From: Antedon mediterranea
Lineage: Eukaryota > Echinodermata > Crinoidea > Comatulida > Antedonidae
Assembly (NCBI RefSeq): GCF_964355755.1
Contig: NC_092675.1
Location: 30,404,912-30,468,911 of the forward strand
Direction: 5' to 3'
Length of the DNA: 64,000 bases
Made by a program: the position numbers and the translations under genes. Shown here piece by piece: positions 25,395-38,970 of this stretch. The notes beneath the pieces were generated by a model. The model did no database searches. It was not told the origin of the DNA and was given only the letters and a program-made list of their open reading frames with translations. The first letter of the stretch is position 1. Each line of letters starts with the position of its first letter.

Positions 25395-25439
25395 ACGAAA
25401 TGAAACACGGAAATGATTTCGGACTTTTGAACAAAGTGA
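25395..25439 (-). promoter_or_regulatory. Conserved element upstream of gene 2
   Basis: About 90-135 bp upstream of the gene 2 ATG. On the gene strand it reads GTTCAAAAGTCCGAAA then TTTCCGTGTTTCATTTCG, with the two blocks closer together than in gene 1. Possible promoter or 5' UTR element. Confidence 0.5.
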
Positions 25440-25470
25440 ATACCATTGTCAACAACATGACAAAAAAAAA

Positions 25471-26225
25471 CAGGAAGCATTTTGGTTTTATTTTAGGCGG
25501 CAATCAGAGAGCAACTGGTAGCGCAGTCGGTTATGTATTGTGCGCTAAACGGTGATGTACCATAGGTTTCATTTGGTTCACCGCTGTTCAAATTCCATCG
25601 TCGCTCTCTATGTGTTCGAACTGCTGGCGCGGATTGGAATACGTGTAGATATTCGCACAGTCTTTCTAATGAACGGCTCATGTGCATATTAAAGAACACA
25701 TTACAATCCTAAGCGTAGTTCCCACCGCGACGTATTGACGCAAAGTGTATTGCGTAATCCCAATTAAAGCTTGGTTCCCACTAGAACGTAACGCAAGGAC
25801 GTAAACGCAACGCAAACGTTTTAACCAATGACAAGCGAAGTCATAGACAGTTAGCAATCACAAGCGAATAAGCCATCGCTTGTGATTGGTCAATTCACTT
25901 GCGTTGCGTTACGTCCTTGCGTTGCGTCGCTCGTGGAAACCACGCTTAAGTGGGAACCGAAGACGCAAAAGTGCTGCAAAAATCGCTTTGATTTGAGGTT
26001 TGATTTCACGCAGGCGGGGGGCTTATGTTGCGTAGGTTGCGTTACGTTGCTTTGCTAGTGGGAACCAAGCTTTAAAAAATAGTAGGCATGGGATCATCTC
26101 CTGGTGTAATAATAATAAGGAAATCATATATTTGGTGTACTGCTCAATTCATCACAAGAAAAACTCGCAGGAAACAAGAAGTCTAAGGATTTGATGGGTC
26201 ATTCTTGATGTACAACAAATCATAT
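25471..26225 (+). mobile_element. SINE upstream of gene 2, broken by a foldback MITE
   Basis: Matches 11300-11600 in two parts: 25471 to about 25763, including GGTAGCGCAGTCGG (A-box region) and TGTTCAAATTCC (B-box-like), and about 26080 to 26225 with AAACAAGAAGTCTAAGGA. A palindromic MITE (25764-26074) separates them and is absent from the gene 1 copy. Confidence 0.6.
25764..26074. mobile_element. Foldback MITE, copy 1
   Basis: Terminal inverted repeats: AAAGCTTGGTTCCCACTAG at 25766-25784 and its complement at 26055-26073. Internally palindromic, with repeated AACGCAAGGACGTAA-type words on both arms. It has no coding capacity. Flanking TTA/TAA is compatible with a TA-type target, which is tentative. 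Confidence 0.75.
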
Positions 26226-26334
26226 ACGCTTCACAGGACAGACGCAATAAATAAAAAGAACGCTCGACTGTGAAGCTCACGGATTTCGAAGCATTGTAGA
26301 TAACTCGCATAATTTTCCCTGATACCCTCATTTA

Positions 26335-28340
26335 TTTTAGTTCAACCTTAATGTCATCATAATCTGTCTTTGACCTGATTATTACAACTTATCCCTTTTA
26401 TTTCCGAACCCCTCTGCTACATTTTCAATCTTTGTTTTGTAAATGGCACCTTTCCTGACACCCTTAAACTAGCTAAAGTAACTCCTATTTTTAAAACTGG
26501 TGACAAATCTGATTCCAGTAATTACCGTCCTATATCAGTGCTACCGATCTTTTCCAAAATACTTGAACGCCTTATTTATGATCGAACATACAATTATCTT
26601 CAAAAAAATAGTATACTTTACAATAAACAATTTGGCTTTCGTAAGAACTATAATACATCCACCGCACTTCTTCAATTAACAAATGAAATTGTTGGGGCTT
26701 TCGAGAGGGGTGAATTTGCCATTGGTATTTTCATTGACCTCTCGAAGGCCTTTGATACAATTGATCACGATATTTTATTATATAAGTTACATACTTATGG
26801 AATCCGTGGCCCTGTATATAATTTATTCAAAAAAAAATCAAGATCAAATAAGTTAAAACTGCCTCAATATAGATTTATTTTAACGACATGTTTCGGGCAT
26901 AGCCCATCATCAGGTGAAAAGAATTGTAACAAAGGATAACATATATAAGTCACAAAATTACATAATAAAACAAATCAACCAATCAAAAATGTTAACAAAC
27001 AAAAGGCATAGTTATAAAGGCACGCCTCCAAAAGCTATGGTGTACAAAGCAGGAATGGTTGCTTATAAAGCAGGAAATTTTAATTTATTCAAAAGCTACC
27101 TTTCAAACCGCAAGCAATGCACTAAATTTAAACACACCCTTTCTGATTTTCTTCCTATTATTTGTGGAGTCCCTCAAGGTTCCCTGCTTGGGCCTCTATT
27201 ATTTTTATTATACATAAATGATATCCATAATGCCTCAAATATGTTTTCTTTTCTGTTGTATGCTGATGACACAACCCTTATTTACACTGATAAAAATATA
27301 GATTCCCTTTTTAAAATATCAACCGAAAATCTACCCAAAATTTTAACATACTTTTCTGCAAACAAACTTTCTGTTAATCTAAAAAAGTGCTGTTGTATGG
27401 TGTTCAAAAATTCACAAATACCACTAAATACTAGTACTTTTAAACTAAAAATTAAAGATCAATTAATACCTATTGTTGAGAAAACTAAATTTCTTGGTGT
27501 TTATCTGGACTGTAAGCTAAATTGGAAACATCAGATTACTCAAGTCGAAAACAAAATATCCAAAAGTTCTGGTATCATATATAGATTATCATCTTTCATC
27601 CCTCAAAACATACTCCGGATTCTTTACTGTTCACTAATCCTCCCTTACCTCACTTACTGTAATATTATTTGGGGTAATACATACCCGTCCTACTTAAACA
27701 AACTGTTATTGATCCAAAAGAAAACCGTAAGATACATAGCAAATGCTCCTCCTTTATCCCATTCCAATCCTTTATTTTCTTCATTTGGTCTTCTTAAAAT
27801 TCAGGATATTAACCATCTTCAACAAAGTGTTTTCCTCTATTCATGGCTAAACTCGATCCTGCCATCACACTTTAATGATTTATTTAGTTTCAATCTTAAT
27901 TTTCATAACCACAGTACTCGGAGCGCAAATCAAATACGTATTCCTTTTTTTAAAACTACTTCTTTTAAACATAGCATTAAGTTCACTGGTCCTAAACTTT
28001 GGGATAACGTACCAGTTAATATAAAAAGTGCTTTGTCTAAGAAGAGTTTTTCTTTTAAATTGAAACGGCACCTCTTATCTAGTTATGTTTAATTATCCTT
28101 TCACTCATTGTAGTTTTGATATTTAGTCTTTTCGGTACCCTGAATCTAAAAGTCTTCATTACTGTTTTTGTCCTGTTTCCGGTTCCCGTTTTGTCCTGTT
28201 TTTTTTTTTTTCATTTTCTATGGGCTGCCTTATACAAGCTTTGCTTTTTAGGAATGTTGCCCCTCTTATTTCAATAATTTTTACTGCTAATTTTTATTTT
28301 CTATGAAAGACAAGAGAAATAAATGTTACTTTGATTGATA
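26335..28340 (+). mobile_element. 5'-truncated LINE (reverse transcriptase) with nested insertion
   Basis: Translating from about 26400 gives NGTFPDTLKLAKVTPIFKTG and NYRPISVLPIFSKILERLIY, then DLSKAFDTIDHDILL; after an insertion it continues with CGVPQGSLLGPLLFLLYIND and LLYADDTTLIY (catalytic YADD), then KTKFLGVYLDCKLNWK and GPKLWDNVPVNIKSALSKKS. This is a jockey/CR1-superfamily-type reverse transcriptase. The 5' end, including any endonuclease, is missing. Stop codon at about 28092; the 3' UTR ends near a GATTGAT-type tail at 28340. Between genes 2 and 3. Confidence 0.85.
26833..27081 (+). mobile_element. Nested 249-bp insertion inside the LINE
   Basis: Flanked by a 13-bp duplication AATTTATTCAAAA (26820-26832 and 27082-27094). 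Removing one copy and the insert rejoins the reverse transcriptase as ...YNLF-KSYLSNRKQC... in frame. The insert starts A-rich and contains GTTTCGGGCATAGCCCATCA, a motif style I associate with Penelope-like element termini; that assignment is tentative. Confidence 0.7.
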
Positions 28341-31300
28341 TAGTTATACAGACATAGCAAATAAGGCTAAATTTATTCTCAAATATTAGGCAATCCAATT
28401 AGTTAATATTTATAATAACGAAATTATGTTTTCAATAATATTGATAATTGTAATTATAAGGACGAAAATACAACTGCATTTAACTATAGGCCTAAGGAAA
28501 ACTATTACTCAGAGTCGAATATGTTATAACTGTTGAAAGATCGAGGGCGTGTTTAATCATTCAATGATTATTCAACTTGCTCAAGAAATTTATTTTATTT
28601 CAGTGATAATGAAAGCCCATAGTCCAGATAATGATTGATTATCAGCCTTGTGACTAGACTACCATGTGTAAAAAAAGTTATTTAAAAAAAACATTTTAGG
28701 TACATATTACATGGAAAATATCTTGAGAAAATTGAGAAAATATCTAAGCTCAACCAGGAACTCGGGTGTTGAGCTTTGGGGCGGATTTATTTACATAATT
28801 AGGTCATTCATTGGTACGACGAGACATACTTTAACAAACAGTGTGAGATAGATAATAATAATATAAATATTTGTCCAACAATAACAGGAACTATTCGCTA
28901 ATAAACGAGTATTGGTTTCAGAATGCATATTTTTTTAATCGTAGGTTAGAGAGAGTTCCAGATTGGATCATGGATTCCGCGATATATGGAGATATAGAAG
29001 TGGAGTTGAAGTTGAATTAAATTTCACATTATTATTATTATATCTCATGTAACTCTTCAGGGTTACAACTTTTTTTAATGAAATGTTTCAGTAATTCAGA
29101 AAGCAATAATTCCGATGGCGAAGCGAAACAATTAAACCAACGACTAAAGCTACATTAATCTTACAACAGTGTATAGTAATTATCTAATTATTTTTTGTCA
29201 ATAAAACTTTAATTATGCTTTATTTTACTGATCAAATTAATTTACCTAAATATTGTTATGTCTTTGTGCCATGTGTCCTCACAAATCTTGTTTTACTGTT
29301 TAATTCCATTATATGTTATGTTGGGTTAACAGCTAAACTTGAACTTTAAATCTTTAAACGCAAATGTTATGTTGTCCTCCACGTAACCCCGACAAAAACA
29401 CTTCCTGGTACACTCCTTATCCGTTCTTATGTAATAATTGTTTTCAAGAATTGCAAGAACTAGATGGTACGCTCGCTTCGCTCGCGTACCATCTAGGTCG
29501 TGCCCACAGATGGTTCTCGAATACACAGTAATTTCAGCGTAACAAAACTGGCGATTTCAAATGTACGTACCGCAGGACTATATACATTGTCGTTTACAGA
29601 AACGAATAAATAGACACGATGATTTATGTAGTCAACTAAAATTAGCACCCTGGGAATTACTTCCGAAGGAGAAACTTATCACAAAATGAGTCAAAGTTTT
29701 TGATTTGGACTCATTTAAAGAAACCCAATTTGTGTTTTGTATGTAACATTAGGGTTCAGGGATGGGAAAGCGGATAGGTACAAAGAGGAACAATTTTTAA
29801 ATATATTCTTTATCCACTCAGTAACGAAATATTGTTTTAATGTTTTATAGGCCTATAAATAATACACAGTAAAGTAAGTATACAGTAAAACATTTGCGAT
29901 TTAATACTTTTTTTATTTTATTTATTTATTTATTTATTTCTTTTAAATAATCATTGTACACTAATTTTCCCCGTGTATGGCAAGAGATTCATAATTATAT
30001 TAGAGAACATTCTTTATTTAGTTTAGTTAAAACTGTCACTGTCATAATCGATTGAAATATTAAAGTACCATGTCACGATACACCACTACGACGTTTATAT
30101 TTGGTAATTATTAATTAATACAAACGTTGAGAAAGAACTGTCAGTATAAAGTTTATTTGTATATAATAATGTGTTTATATATCTAACAGTAGAGCCTATC
30201 CACAATCTCGCAAGTTTATTCTCAAAGGGCCCATATATTTACCTACCGTATGTGTTAAACCAAGGGCTCATAAATTTACCTACAGTACTTGTGTTAAACC
30301 AAACTCTGGCAGACTGAGAGATTGGGATGTTCCATTCATCGCAAATCAACAGATTTGTATAATCGTATATTAAATCTATCAAAATAGTATTTTTTAAAGA
30401 AAATCGGCCTGTCTTCAACATTATGATGGTGTACTCTAGCTGTTCAACCGGTTTTCAGCTATTAAAAACAATTATCGTAGGAGGAGATAGGAAAATGCGA
30501 AGCCTCCTCGCATTTTTGTGGCGGGTATTTTTCAAGATGGACATCCATTAGACAGTGTATACCACGGTCGGAAAACACCTCTATTTGGGGCAAATCGTTG
30601 AACCTAAATTCGTTTTAATCGTCAATAACTAATTATCTAACTTATATTAATTAGTAAACAGGGTTACATCAGGTGGTTAAAATCAGTACCGAAAGTACGA
30701 ACCAACTTTATATACCATCGAGTAAAAATTATAGAAGTAAGGCGCGATTTACCGAATTTTGCCCTTACGTAAATTTATATATAGATAAAGCGATATGCTC
30801 TGTGATTGGTCGTTTGATTCCAGAGATTATTTACGTATGATTCTTAATGTGTTGGTATTAGTGTATCCACCTTGTGCATTTGAGTAGTAGTAGTAAGTGT
30901 CATCAGTGTTTTGTGCAAAGTTATAATTCCCTTGTTTACTTTTTACCATAATGATCTTTCAGTTATTAAGTTATACTTCCTCATTCTTCCCTGGTGGTCT
31001 TAGTTAATTACAGTATGCCATATCATTCAATGTATGTACATAAATCCCATTAAATTATTATAAATTATTATGGAACATTTCTCCCGTCTCCATCCCCTCT
31101 CACGCAATCCCTGAGTCCAATCATTCCAATTCACACCAAACAATATCCTGCGTACGGGCTAGAATTGTATAATTGTAATGATCAATTCATTTCCAAATAA
31201 ACACTTTCCTATACATTATGTTATTACAAAATAAATATTCTTTATACCTGAAGATGAACACAAAGGCCTACAGTTTGAAATAAAGAATTCTCTAATGGCT

Positions 31301-31593
31301 TGTCACCTTTTTGGAATTTTTTTTCATAATATCTTCATGTACTTTTTTGTTCTGGTCTATATAATCATACAAGTAAGTTGTATTAATTAGTTTTATCATA
31401 TTTATAGTTTCATTATTCGAAATAAATATCATTATATATTGTTATTCATGCTGGTAATGGATTGAAATGATACATTTTACCCTGTTGAATTGTGGTGTAT
31501 TAGTTCCTGGTTATACTCTACATACTGATGTATGTCTATGCGCTTATCACACCCTTAACTATATTCACTGTTTGAATAGCCTTAACCTAACTC
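28341..31593. other. Intergenic, no gene seen
   Basis: About 3.2 kb between the LINE and the gene 3 upstream element. No exon with family similarity and no long open frame with convincing content. Contains a TTTA run near 29920-29940 and the hairpin at 29462-29495. Confidence 0.6.
29462..29495. repeat. Perfect GC-rich hairpin
   Basis: GATGGTACGC and GCGTACCATC flank TCGCTTCGCTC. The only notable structure in an otherwise featureless 3-kb intergenic stretch. Confidence 0.65.
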
Positions 31594-31656
31594 GGTTCAA
31601 AAGTCCGTAAACACAGACGAAGAGGAAATAATTGTGTTCCTTGTTTCATTTGTTAG
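31594..31656 (+). promoter_or_regulatory. Conserved element upstream of gene 3
   Basis: About 110-175 bp upstream of the gene 3 ATG: GGTTCAAAAGTCCGTAAA at 31594-31611 and GTTCCTTGTTTCATTTG at about 31635-31651. Same order and orientation relative to the gene as in genes 1 and 2, although gene 3 lies on the other strand. Confidence 0.5.
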
Positions 31657-31768
31657 TGGATAGATGCAATAGGAATGAGGATATCTATGTTTGTCTAAAA
31701 TGTATAGATACAAGTATATTTAATGAGTTTGAAAATAACGGATAGAATTGTGAGAAACTACAACTATC

Positions 31769-34700
31769 ATGAGCCAAATGTCAATATTCAGGGATATTCG
31801 TGTGAACATTTCCATCCTAACTTTAATCGTGTTTGTTACGGTAAGATCAGGTAAGCAACTCGAGTAGTTATGTAATGGTTGTCAAATGTTGGCAAAGAAT
31901 ACTTTGTAATGACAATGTCAGTGAAATGTTGAATTGGTAGGAACGTATTAGCTTCAGGCTCTATATAATGCCGAATGCGCTCAATGGTCCTGGACAGTTT
32001 AAAGGAATATAGTTGTTTAGTTCCTTCTGATTTCCATATTTTAATCGATTGGATATTTGTTCTCCTTTCATACGTTTCTATGTACATGTACGCGTTTTAT
32101 GGATTAATTATTTGGTGTAAATTTACCCGTTTGTTTAAATCAGTTATAATAACACCATAGATTTACCCGAATAGTAGGTTAACGGGTATAGGCCCCACTC
32201 TATTATCCACGTAACGCACTTAAAGGAGCATAGTACCAATACTACAATTATTAACATTATTATAAAAATGCAACAAAATAGAGTGACAGTTGAAATTTAT
32301 CATTTTTAAAATATTATATAGAGAGTAGAGTATTTTGACATTTCAATAATTAAGGACTTGACAGAAAGTTTGCATTATCAATCCTAGTGGGACTCTATCT
32401 ATTTTATTAATAAAACAGGCCTATCATTTTTTACCTCCGCCAAGGAGGTATTGTAATCGATCGCGTGTGTTTGTCTGTCTGTCTGTCTGTTTGTTTTTTT
32501 TAGCAGGATTACTCAAAAAGTAATTACAAGATCTTTACCAAAATGAATGTACAGATAGATATGTGGTCAAGGACCACTCCATTAGGACCACGGTCCCAAT
32601 TCTGGACCACTTTTAGTATACTTTTCAGACCTGCTAGTGTTAAAAGATAGGACAGAATTTTTCAAAAGCCGGCGAGCAGTCTTAAAGGCCAGGTGCGGGC
32701 AAAAAATTTATATTGATCATACATTCCAATAATTATCGATCTATAGTTTCCCCTATGTTTCATAATTTTTGGGATTTTATTTGTGTTACAGGAGCTTTTT
32801 AAAAATTAGCACTTTCATATCAGTGGGGGGATGATAGTTCAAATTACACAGTAAAATCTCTATTCTTTTGTACACAAATTTTGAAAATAGAGAGGCATTT
32901 TAAAAAGCTATGAAAAATAAATGGTGTGGTAAAAAATGTTATCAGATGACTAAATATAGGTAATATAATTTGAATTTTACATTTCTGGTATTTTTATTCA
33001 CCCAACTTCAGAATTTTATTTTCATGCTATAGCAAAAATTATCCACCGTATATCCACCATCTTTTTTCACCTTCTAGGGAGTCACCAGACATGTTATTAC
33101 ATTATGTTAACTACCTAACTACTGAAAAAAAGTCTTTCTGTTTTTTTTTTGGCAGAATTTTGCCAAATTTTGTATTTGACCATATTAGGGGAAATTCATG
33201 GTTTTTCATCTTGATTTCTGTTACAAATATTTGATTTATGTACAATTAACAAGATTTTTATATTTAAAATTCATGCTAGTACCTGAGCTTTAAAGTAACA
33301 AGTAAATTGCATTTTCTCGAGAACTACATGTCCAAAAAACTTTATTTTTGTACAAGAGGCAGTTTGTTGTGATTTGTAATTTAAAAACATAATTTGATTA
33401 ATTTACAGGTTTTTTAATACGAGTAGTTTTAAAAAACCTATTTATTTTAAAATTCACCCGTTTGTTTTTGGCTTTGCTGTTCTATTGTTAGTCAACTGAT
33501 ACCATTGTTAGTTGAAAGGGTGGTTACATAACATACTTTCCTTGTTATCACAATTTTTAAATGCCATGGTTCGCAACAACAAAAAACTGGATTTATTACC
33601 ATTTTCGGCGTGTGAAGTGAACACGCAATACAACAATACGCCAACACGATAGCAAATTGTATCATAATAAAGACACGAATAGAATAAAATGAAAGCAAGG
33701 ACAAATAAATATAGCAACAAAAATTAAATAATTGTATCAAATCATCGATCACACTTTTAACTAACCAAGCGCAATTAAACGTTATACAGACATTTCTAGA
33801 ATCATCTCTATCATCGGCTTGCATGGCTTGGCATATACTGTAGTTCAGCATATCTACCACCGAGTAACCTGTATGCAAATTATGCACGAAACAAAAATAC
33901 CACAAACTCGTTCCACAACATGCACCAGGGGCAAAATCACTAATTCCTTATGATTTGGCTTGACTATGGTGATATATGCATATAAATCCGATCACAATTA
34001 TTAATCTATAAATCATGTAGGCCTAATAACCCATCATATATTAATCATTATTCTCTTTTCTATACTTACAAAATAAATTAAGCTGATATGACATTTAACT
34101 TTTTAGATGAAATCCTTGACCTCACAATATGGTGCCCAACTCCAACGGTTGACATTTCTAGTTCTAGCAGTGAAGTATCAACATTTGGAGGTTATGCTGG
34201 CTCTCCGGATATAACGGAGGATATAACACTTGGACGGAAGAGCGACACAGGCACTGGGCTACAAGGAAGAGCTGTAATGTGGAGTGATGGTGGACACACA
34301 CTAGATTCTGATGATAATACAATGTTTCCTCCAGGTTCTGGCGTAGTAACAAGAAAAGACAGCGCACGTAGCGCATTAATTGTTGATATCGATGCTGGAT
34401 CAGGTGCTAAAAAAGTTGGTGCTTTTTTCGCGACTGCTACAAAAGAGTCCATATCGCAAGATATATCTATCATCATATTGCCTGAAAATGGTGAGTTGTA
34501 TTTCTTTGAATATGGAACAAAGTATAGATACTGATTTACATCATTGTAGTACAGCTTTATACCTATATAAAGTGCGTCTTATTGAGAGTCCGTATACAAT
34601 TAAAATAAAATCTAGTTAACCGTTAGGCCTAGTTGAAATTTACATGAAACATTTTTTATTTAAAATAATATTAGGCCTAATTCGTTAATTCATTCATTCA

Positions 34701-37700
34701 ATCGTTTAATCTGTTAATCGTAATCTCTGGTCAATAGAAAGTAACATTATGTATAAATTAACAAAATTAAACAAACTGTATACTGACTAATTACAATAAT
34801 GCTCTACTATAATAATGGATTGATAATGTAACTATATAGTTTTAACTTTTATTATAATATAATTATATTATGGCAACGAATGATGAAATAACATTTTTCT
34901 GCATCCACCCAACTGTTATGTGATAGTTTGTTTAAAATTGTAGCCAGTGGTTTCCTGACCATGTAACACAATAGTTATTTCAATGAATATTTAATGAATT
35001 TGTATAGCTGAAGTCACTCCACTCCAACGGTCTATCACTGCCAGTATTGGTGACAACGTGACTTTACAAGTCAATACCACAATAAATACGTCCGATTTAA
35101 AATGGAAATTAAACAACGTTGACATATCAGAAGGCAATGGGAAAAATACATTGACTATTAATAATATCAGAACAAGTGATGCTGGAATATACGAATGTTA
35201 TAAAAATAGAAACGGAAAACATGCAATGATGAGATTGATTGTTAGAGGTAAGTTACACTAGGCCTATTTGTGGTGTGTTTGTAATTAAAGGATTTGATTC
35301 AGTTAAAGACTAAACTGTATAAAATGCAATTTCTTTGGAGGGTCCCCATCCGTTCTCGTTCTGTCGCGGTCCCCTACCTAGGTGACCAAACAAAGGAGCA
35401 GGATACACATTTGTCTTGCCACAGACGACTAGGTACTCAGAGACAACAACCAAGACAGAGGCACCCCACAGATAATGCTGGCCAGGAAAAAGTATACTAT
35501 ACAATTCTAAGTCTAGAGCGTAGAGAGTTAAGGAATATTGATCACAAGTTAATACTTTAAAACATGATTAAACAGTCTCTATAGCTTTAAACTAAAACCA
35601 ATAGACGGTGACTTATATAACTAATACAACAATGTAATTTAATTGTAAAACGATAATAGGGGCCTACGCAAATATCTTAGAATACTAATTAACAACTAAA
35701 TACTATTTGGAATCAGCGTTTGTCTCAAGATAACAGAACATGATTCTATAATAATTAATACATAATACAATTAATAACATTTAACTAAGGTTGCCCTACA
35801 AGAAAACATGGAAACAATTGTGATGAAAATTGTCCAGTTTGCTACAATGGAGGAATGTGTGACCACGTGACTGGATTATGTGTATGTCCACCAGGATTTG
35901 AAGGTGTTGATTGCTCACAAGGTAACGTTAAGAATTTTTCTCACTTAACTTTCAATTTTAAATTGCTTTCCTTTTATATATGTTTTCATGAAGTTGGCAA
36001 AGACTGTAATACTCATCTGACTCTTCCTCACACAATATTGAAATGATGTGTCTTTTCTGTTGGTATCATAATTATGTGTATCCATTATATGCACTGATAA
36101 ATTTGTAAACATAAATATGATTAAACTAAATTTGACACATTCATTCTATTATAGATATCTGAAAAAAGGGATTAAATTGTAAAATACTAGTTAAATTCAA
36201 TTTGAGTTATCACAGATTCCTGTAACTACTTTTAGGATGTGGAAACAATCACTGGGGTCGGAAATGCGGCATTTTTTGTACGGGTGGAGGATCATGCTCG
36301 GGAATCTTATTGTGTCCTCCAGATCCTGTTGGATGCTCTTGCAATGCAGGCTATCATGGTGATACATGTGATCAAGGTGAGTATATGTTGAAATTCAAAT
36401 TTTTTATTCTTATTCTTCTTATTTAATAATAACAACTAATAATTATTAACAACACTATAATGTCAGTTGCTTCAATAAAGCTATATTTATTTGTTTATTG
36501 AAACCAGCATGTACAGTTGGCTCTAACTATGGTGCAGGTTGTAATCAGGAATGTCACTGCAGTTCAAACTGTGACAACGCAAGAGGATGTTTAGGTGGAT
36601 CCGGTACATGTAGCAACGGATTTAACGGAGACAAATGTCTTGGTAAGATGTGTATACTTATTTTTATTGCATGAAACAGTTCATGATTAATGTTACTTTG
36701 TGATGTTTAGTAATTTATGCTCATCTATGTTTTATTATTTATTTACGTTAAAAAATTTAAAAAAACAATTCACATTTCATTTTATAATATTATTTATACT
36801 TTTTAAATTTGTTTTATATTCAATTTTACGATAACCACCAATCAAGTGTTAAGCTAGCTACCAGCTTAGTTATTAGATAATACATTGTACTGTATACTTA
36901 TTAATGTATAATGTCTAATGTCGTTATCTTGGTTTTTGTCTTTCAATGATTATTATTGTTTGATTCAATTATTTATTAATTAGTATTTAAGTTCCCGATT
37001 AGAATATAATCTATTATGGTTTATTATAATGGTTCATAATGAAATAATATTTTCGTTAGATCACGTGACATGTCTTGATGGAAAGTTTGGTGAATTTTGT
37101 CAGTATAGTTGTCATTGTGCCACCTCATCATCATGTAATAAAGATACGGGTTACTGCGATAGTGGAAACTGTGAAGATGGATGGGGTGGCAACGACTGCC
37201 AGATAGGTTGGTAAATTTTCCTATTCATCCACTACAGTATAACACACCTGAGTAGATTATTCTCATTATATTGGAGGATTATAGATCACAAAACATTCAA
37301 TAACTACTCCATTGAACTCTTACGTCATCATGTACGTTTCAAGATTCAAGATTCAAGAAATTTTATTTGTCCATAAAAATGGAAATTCACTTTGCTTGGT
37401 AGATTAAAACAACAATATTGCAACAATTTAAAAACGTGCAGTATTATAACAGATTAAAAATACAAGATAAAAAGTTAAAAATACTGTTAGAAATGTAAAA
37501 CTATTAAAAATGGCATTAACGTCTTACATTAGAATTAAAAATATGAATGCTATTTACAACGAAGGATTTTCTAGTTCTACAAAGATTTGCTCTTGGAGGT
37601 CGTAGCCTAATGCCTGATCTATTTAAGTTATAACAGTAATGTAACGGATGAGTGGGGTCTTTCATAATATTGTTTACTTTTTTTAGAATACTCTTTTCAT

Positions 37701-38933
37701 AGATAAATGAACAAGGCGTTAGATCAGCTTTAATAATACGTTGTGCAATTTTACGTGGTCTCTCAATATTTTTCTTATCATTTTCAGTAAAGTTACCATA
37801 AAAACATCCAATGCTAAAAGATAAAATACTTTGAATAATACTTTGATAAAATAGAATTAAAATAGTGTTATCAACTCTAATTTGCTTGAGTTTTCTGAGA
37901 AAGTAGAGCCTTTGAGATGCCTTCTTGGAAATCATGAGAGAGTTTGACTCCCATTTTAATTTGTTGTCAATTATAGTACCTAAGTATTTGTATTGGGTTA
38001 CTCTTTCAACCTCGGTTTCTTTAATAGTTATAACATTATGTTCAACTGCGGTTTTACGAAAATCTATTATCATCTCTTTGGTTTTAGTAATATTAAGTAT
38101 TAAGTTCATATCTTCACACCAATTAACAAATCTTCCAACTTCATTAACAAATTCATTTACATTATGCTTACTATCGCAAAGAAAAGCACTAATTACAGTA
38201 TCGTCAGCGTATTTTACAATATTGCAATCTTTACTTAAAATATTAAAACTACTAGAATAAAAAGAGAACAGAATTGGAGAGATAACACATCCTTGAGGAG
38301 CTCCAACACTGGTAGATTCTTTGTTGGATAGGATACCATTGCACTTAACCATCTGCGGTCTATTAATCAAAAAACTATATATAACTTTGGCGAGCTGAAG
38401 TGAGACATTAAAACTTAATAATCTATCAATTAAAACATGTGGTAAAATAGTATTAAAAGCACTGGAGAAATCAAAAAATATAGACCGTACATAATTACTT
38501 TTTGGTGATGATATGTATCATGGAGATAAGAATTAACAGCATCGTCAACCCCTCTATTTTTCTTGTATGCAAATTGATTCTTATCTGCATTACCAATATT
38601 TTCCTTAAGTCTAGAAACAATCAACTTTTCTAAGCATTTCATTAAATTTGAAGTAATTGCAATTGGTCTAAAATCTTTTGGTACACTAGGTTTATTAACT
38701 TTAGGCAATGGATTTATGATAGAAGTTTTCCATATGCGTGGAACAGTACCATTTCTAAAAATAATATTAAAAATATGAGTAAAAATTGGACATAGTTGGA
38801 TATTGCACGCTTTTAAAATTCTGTTTGAAATCCCATCTGGTCTAGTTGCCTTATTGAGTTTTACACGTGCAAATTCTCTTAAGACCGCGTCTTCATTAAC
38901 AAGAACATTATTATTATCATCATTAACAATATT

Positions 38934-38970
<37 letters not shown>

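Noticed and set aside
33492-33905. 137-codon minus-strand open frame in gene 3 intron 1
   Set aside because: Low-complexity hydrophobic sequence, no family similarity and no splice context.
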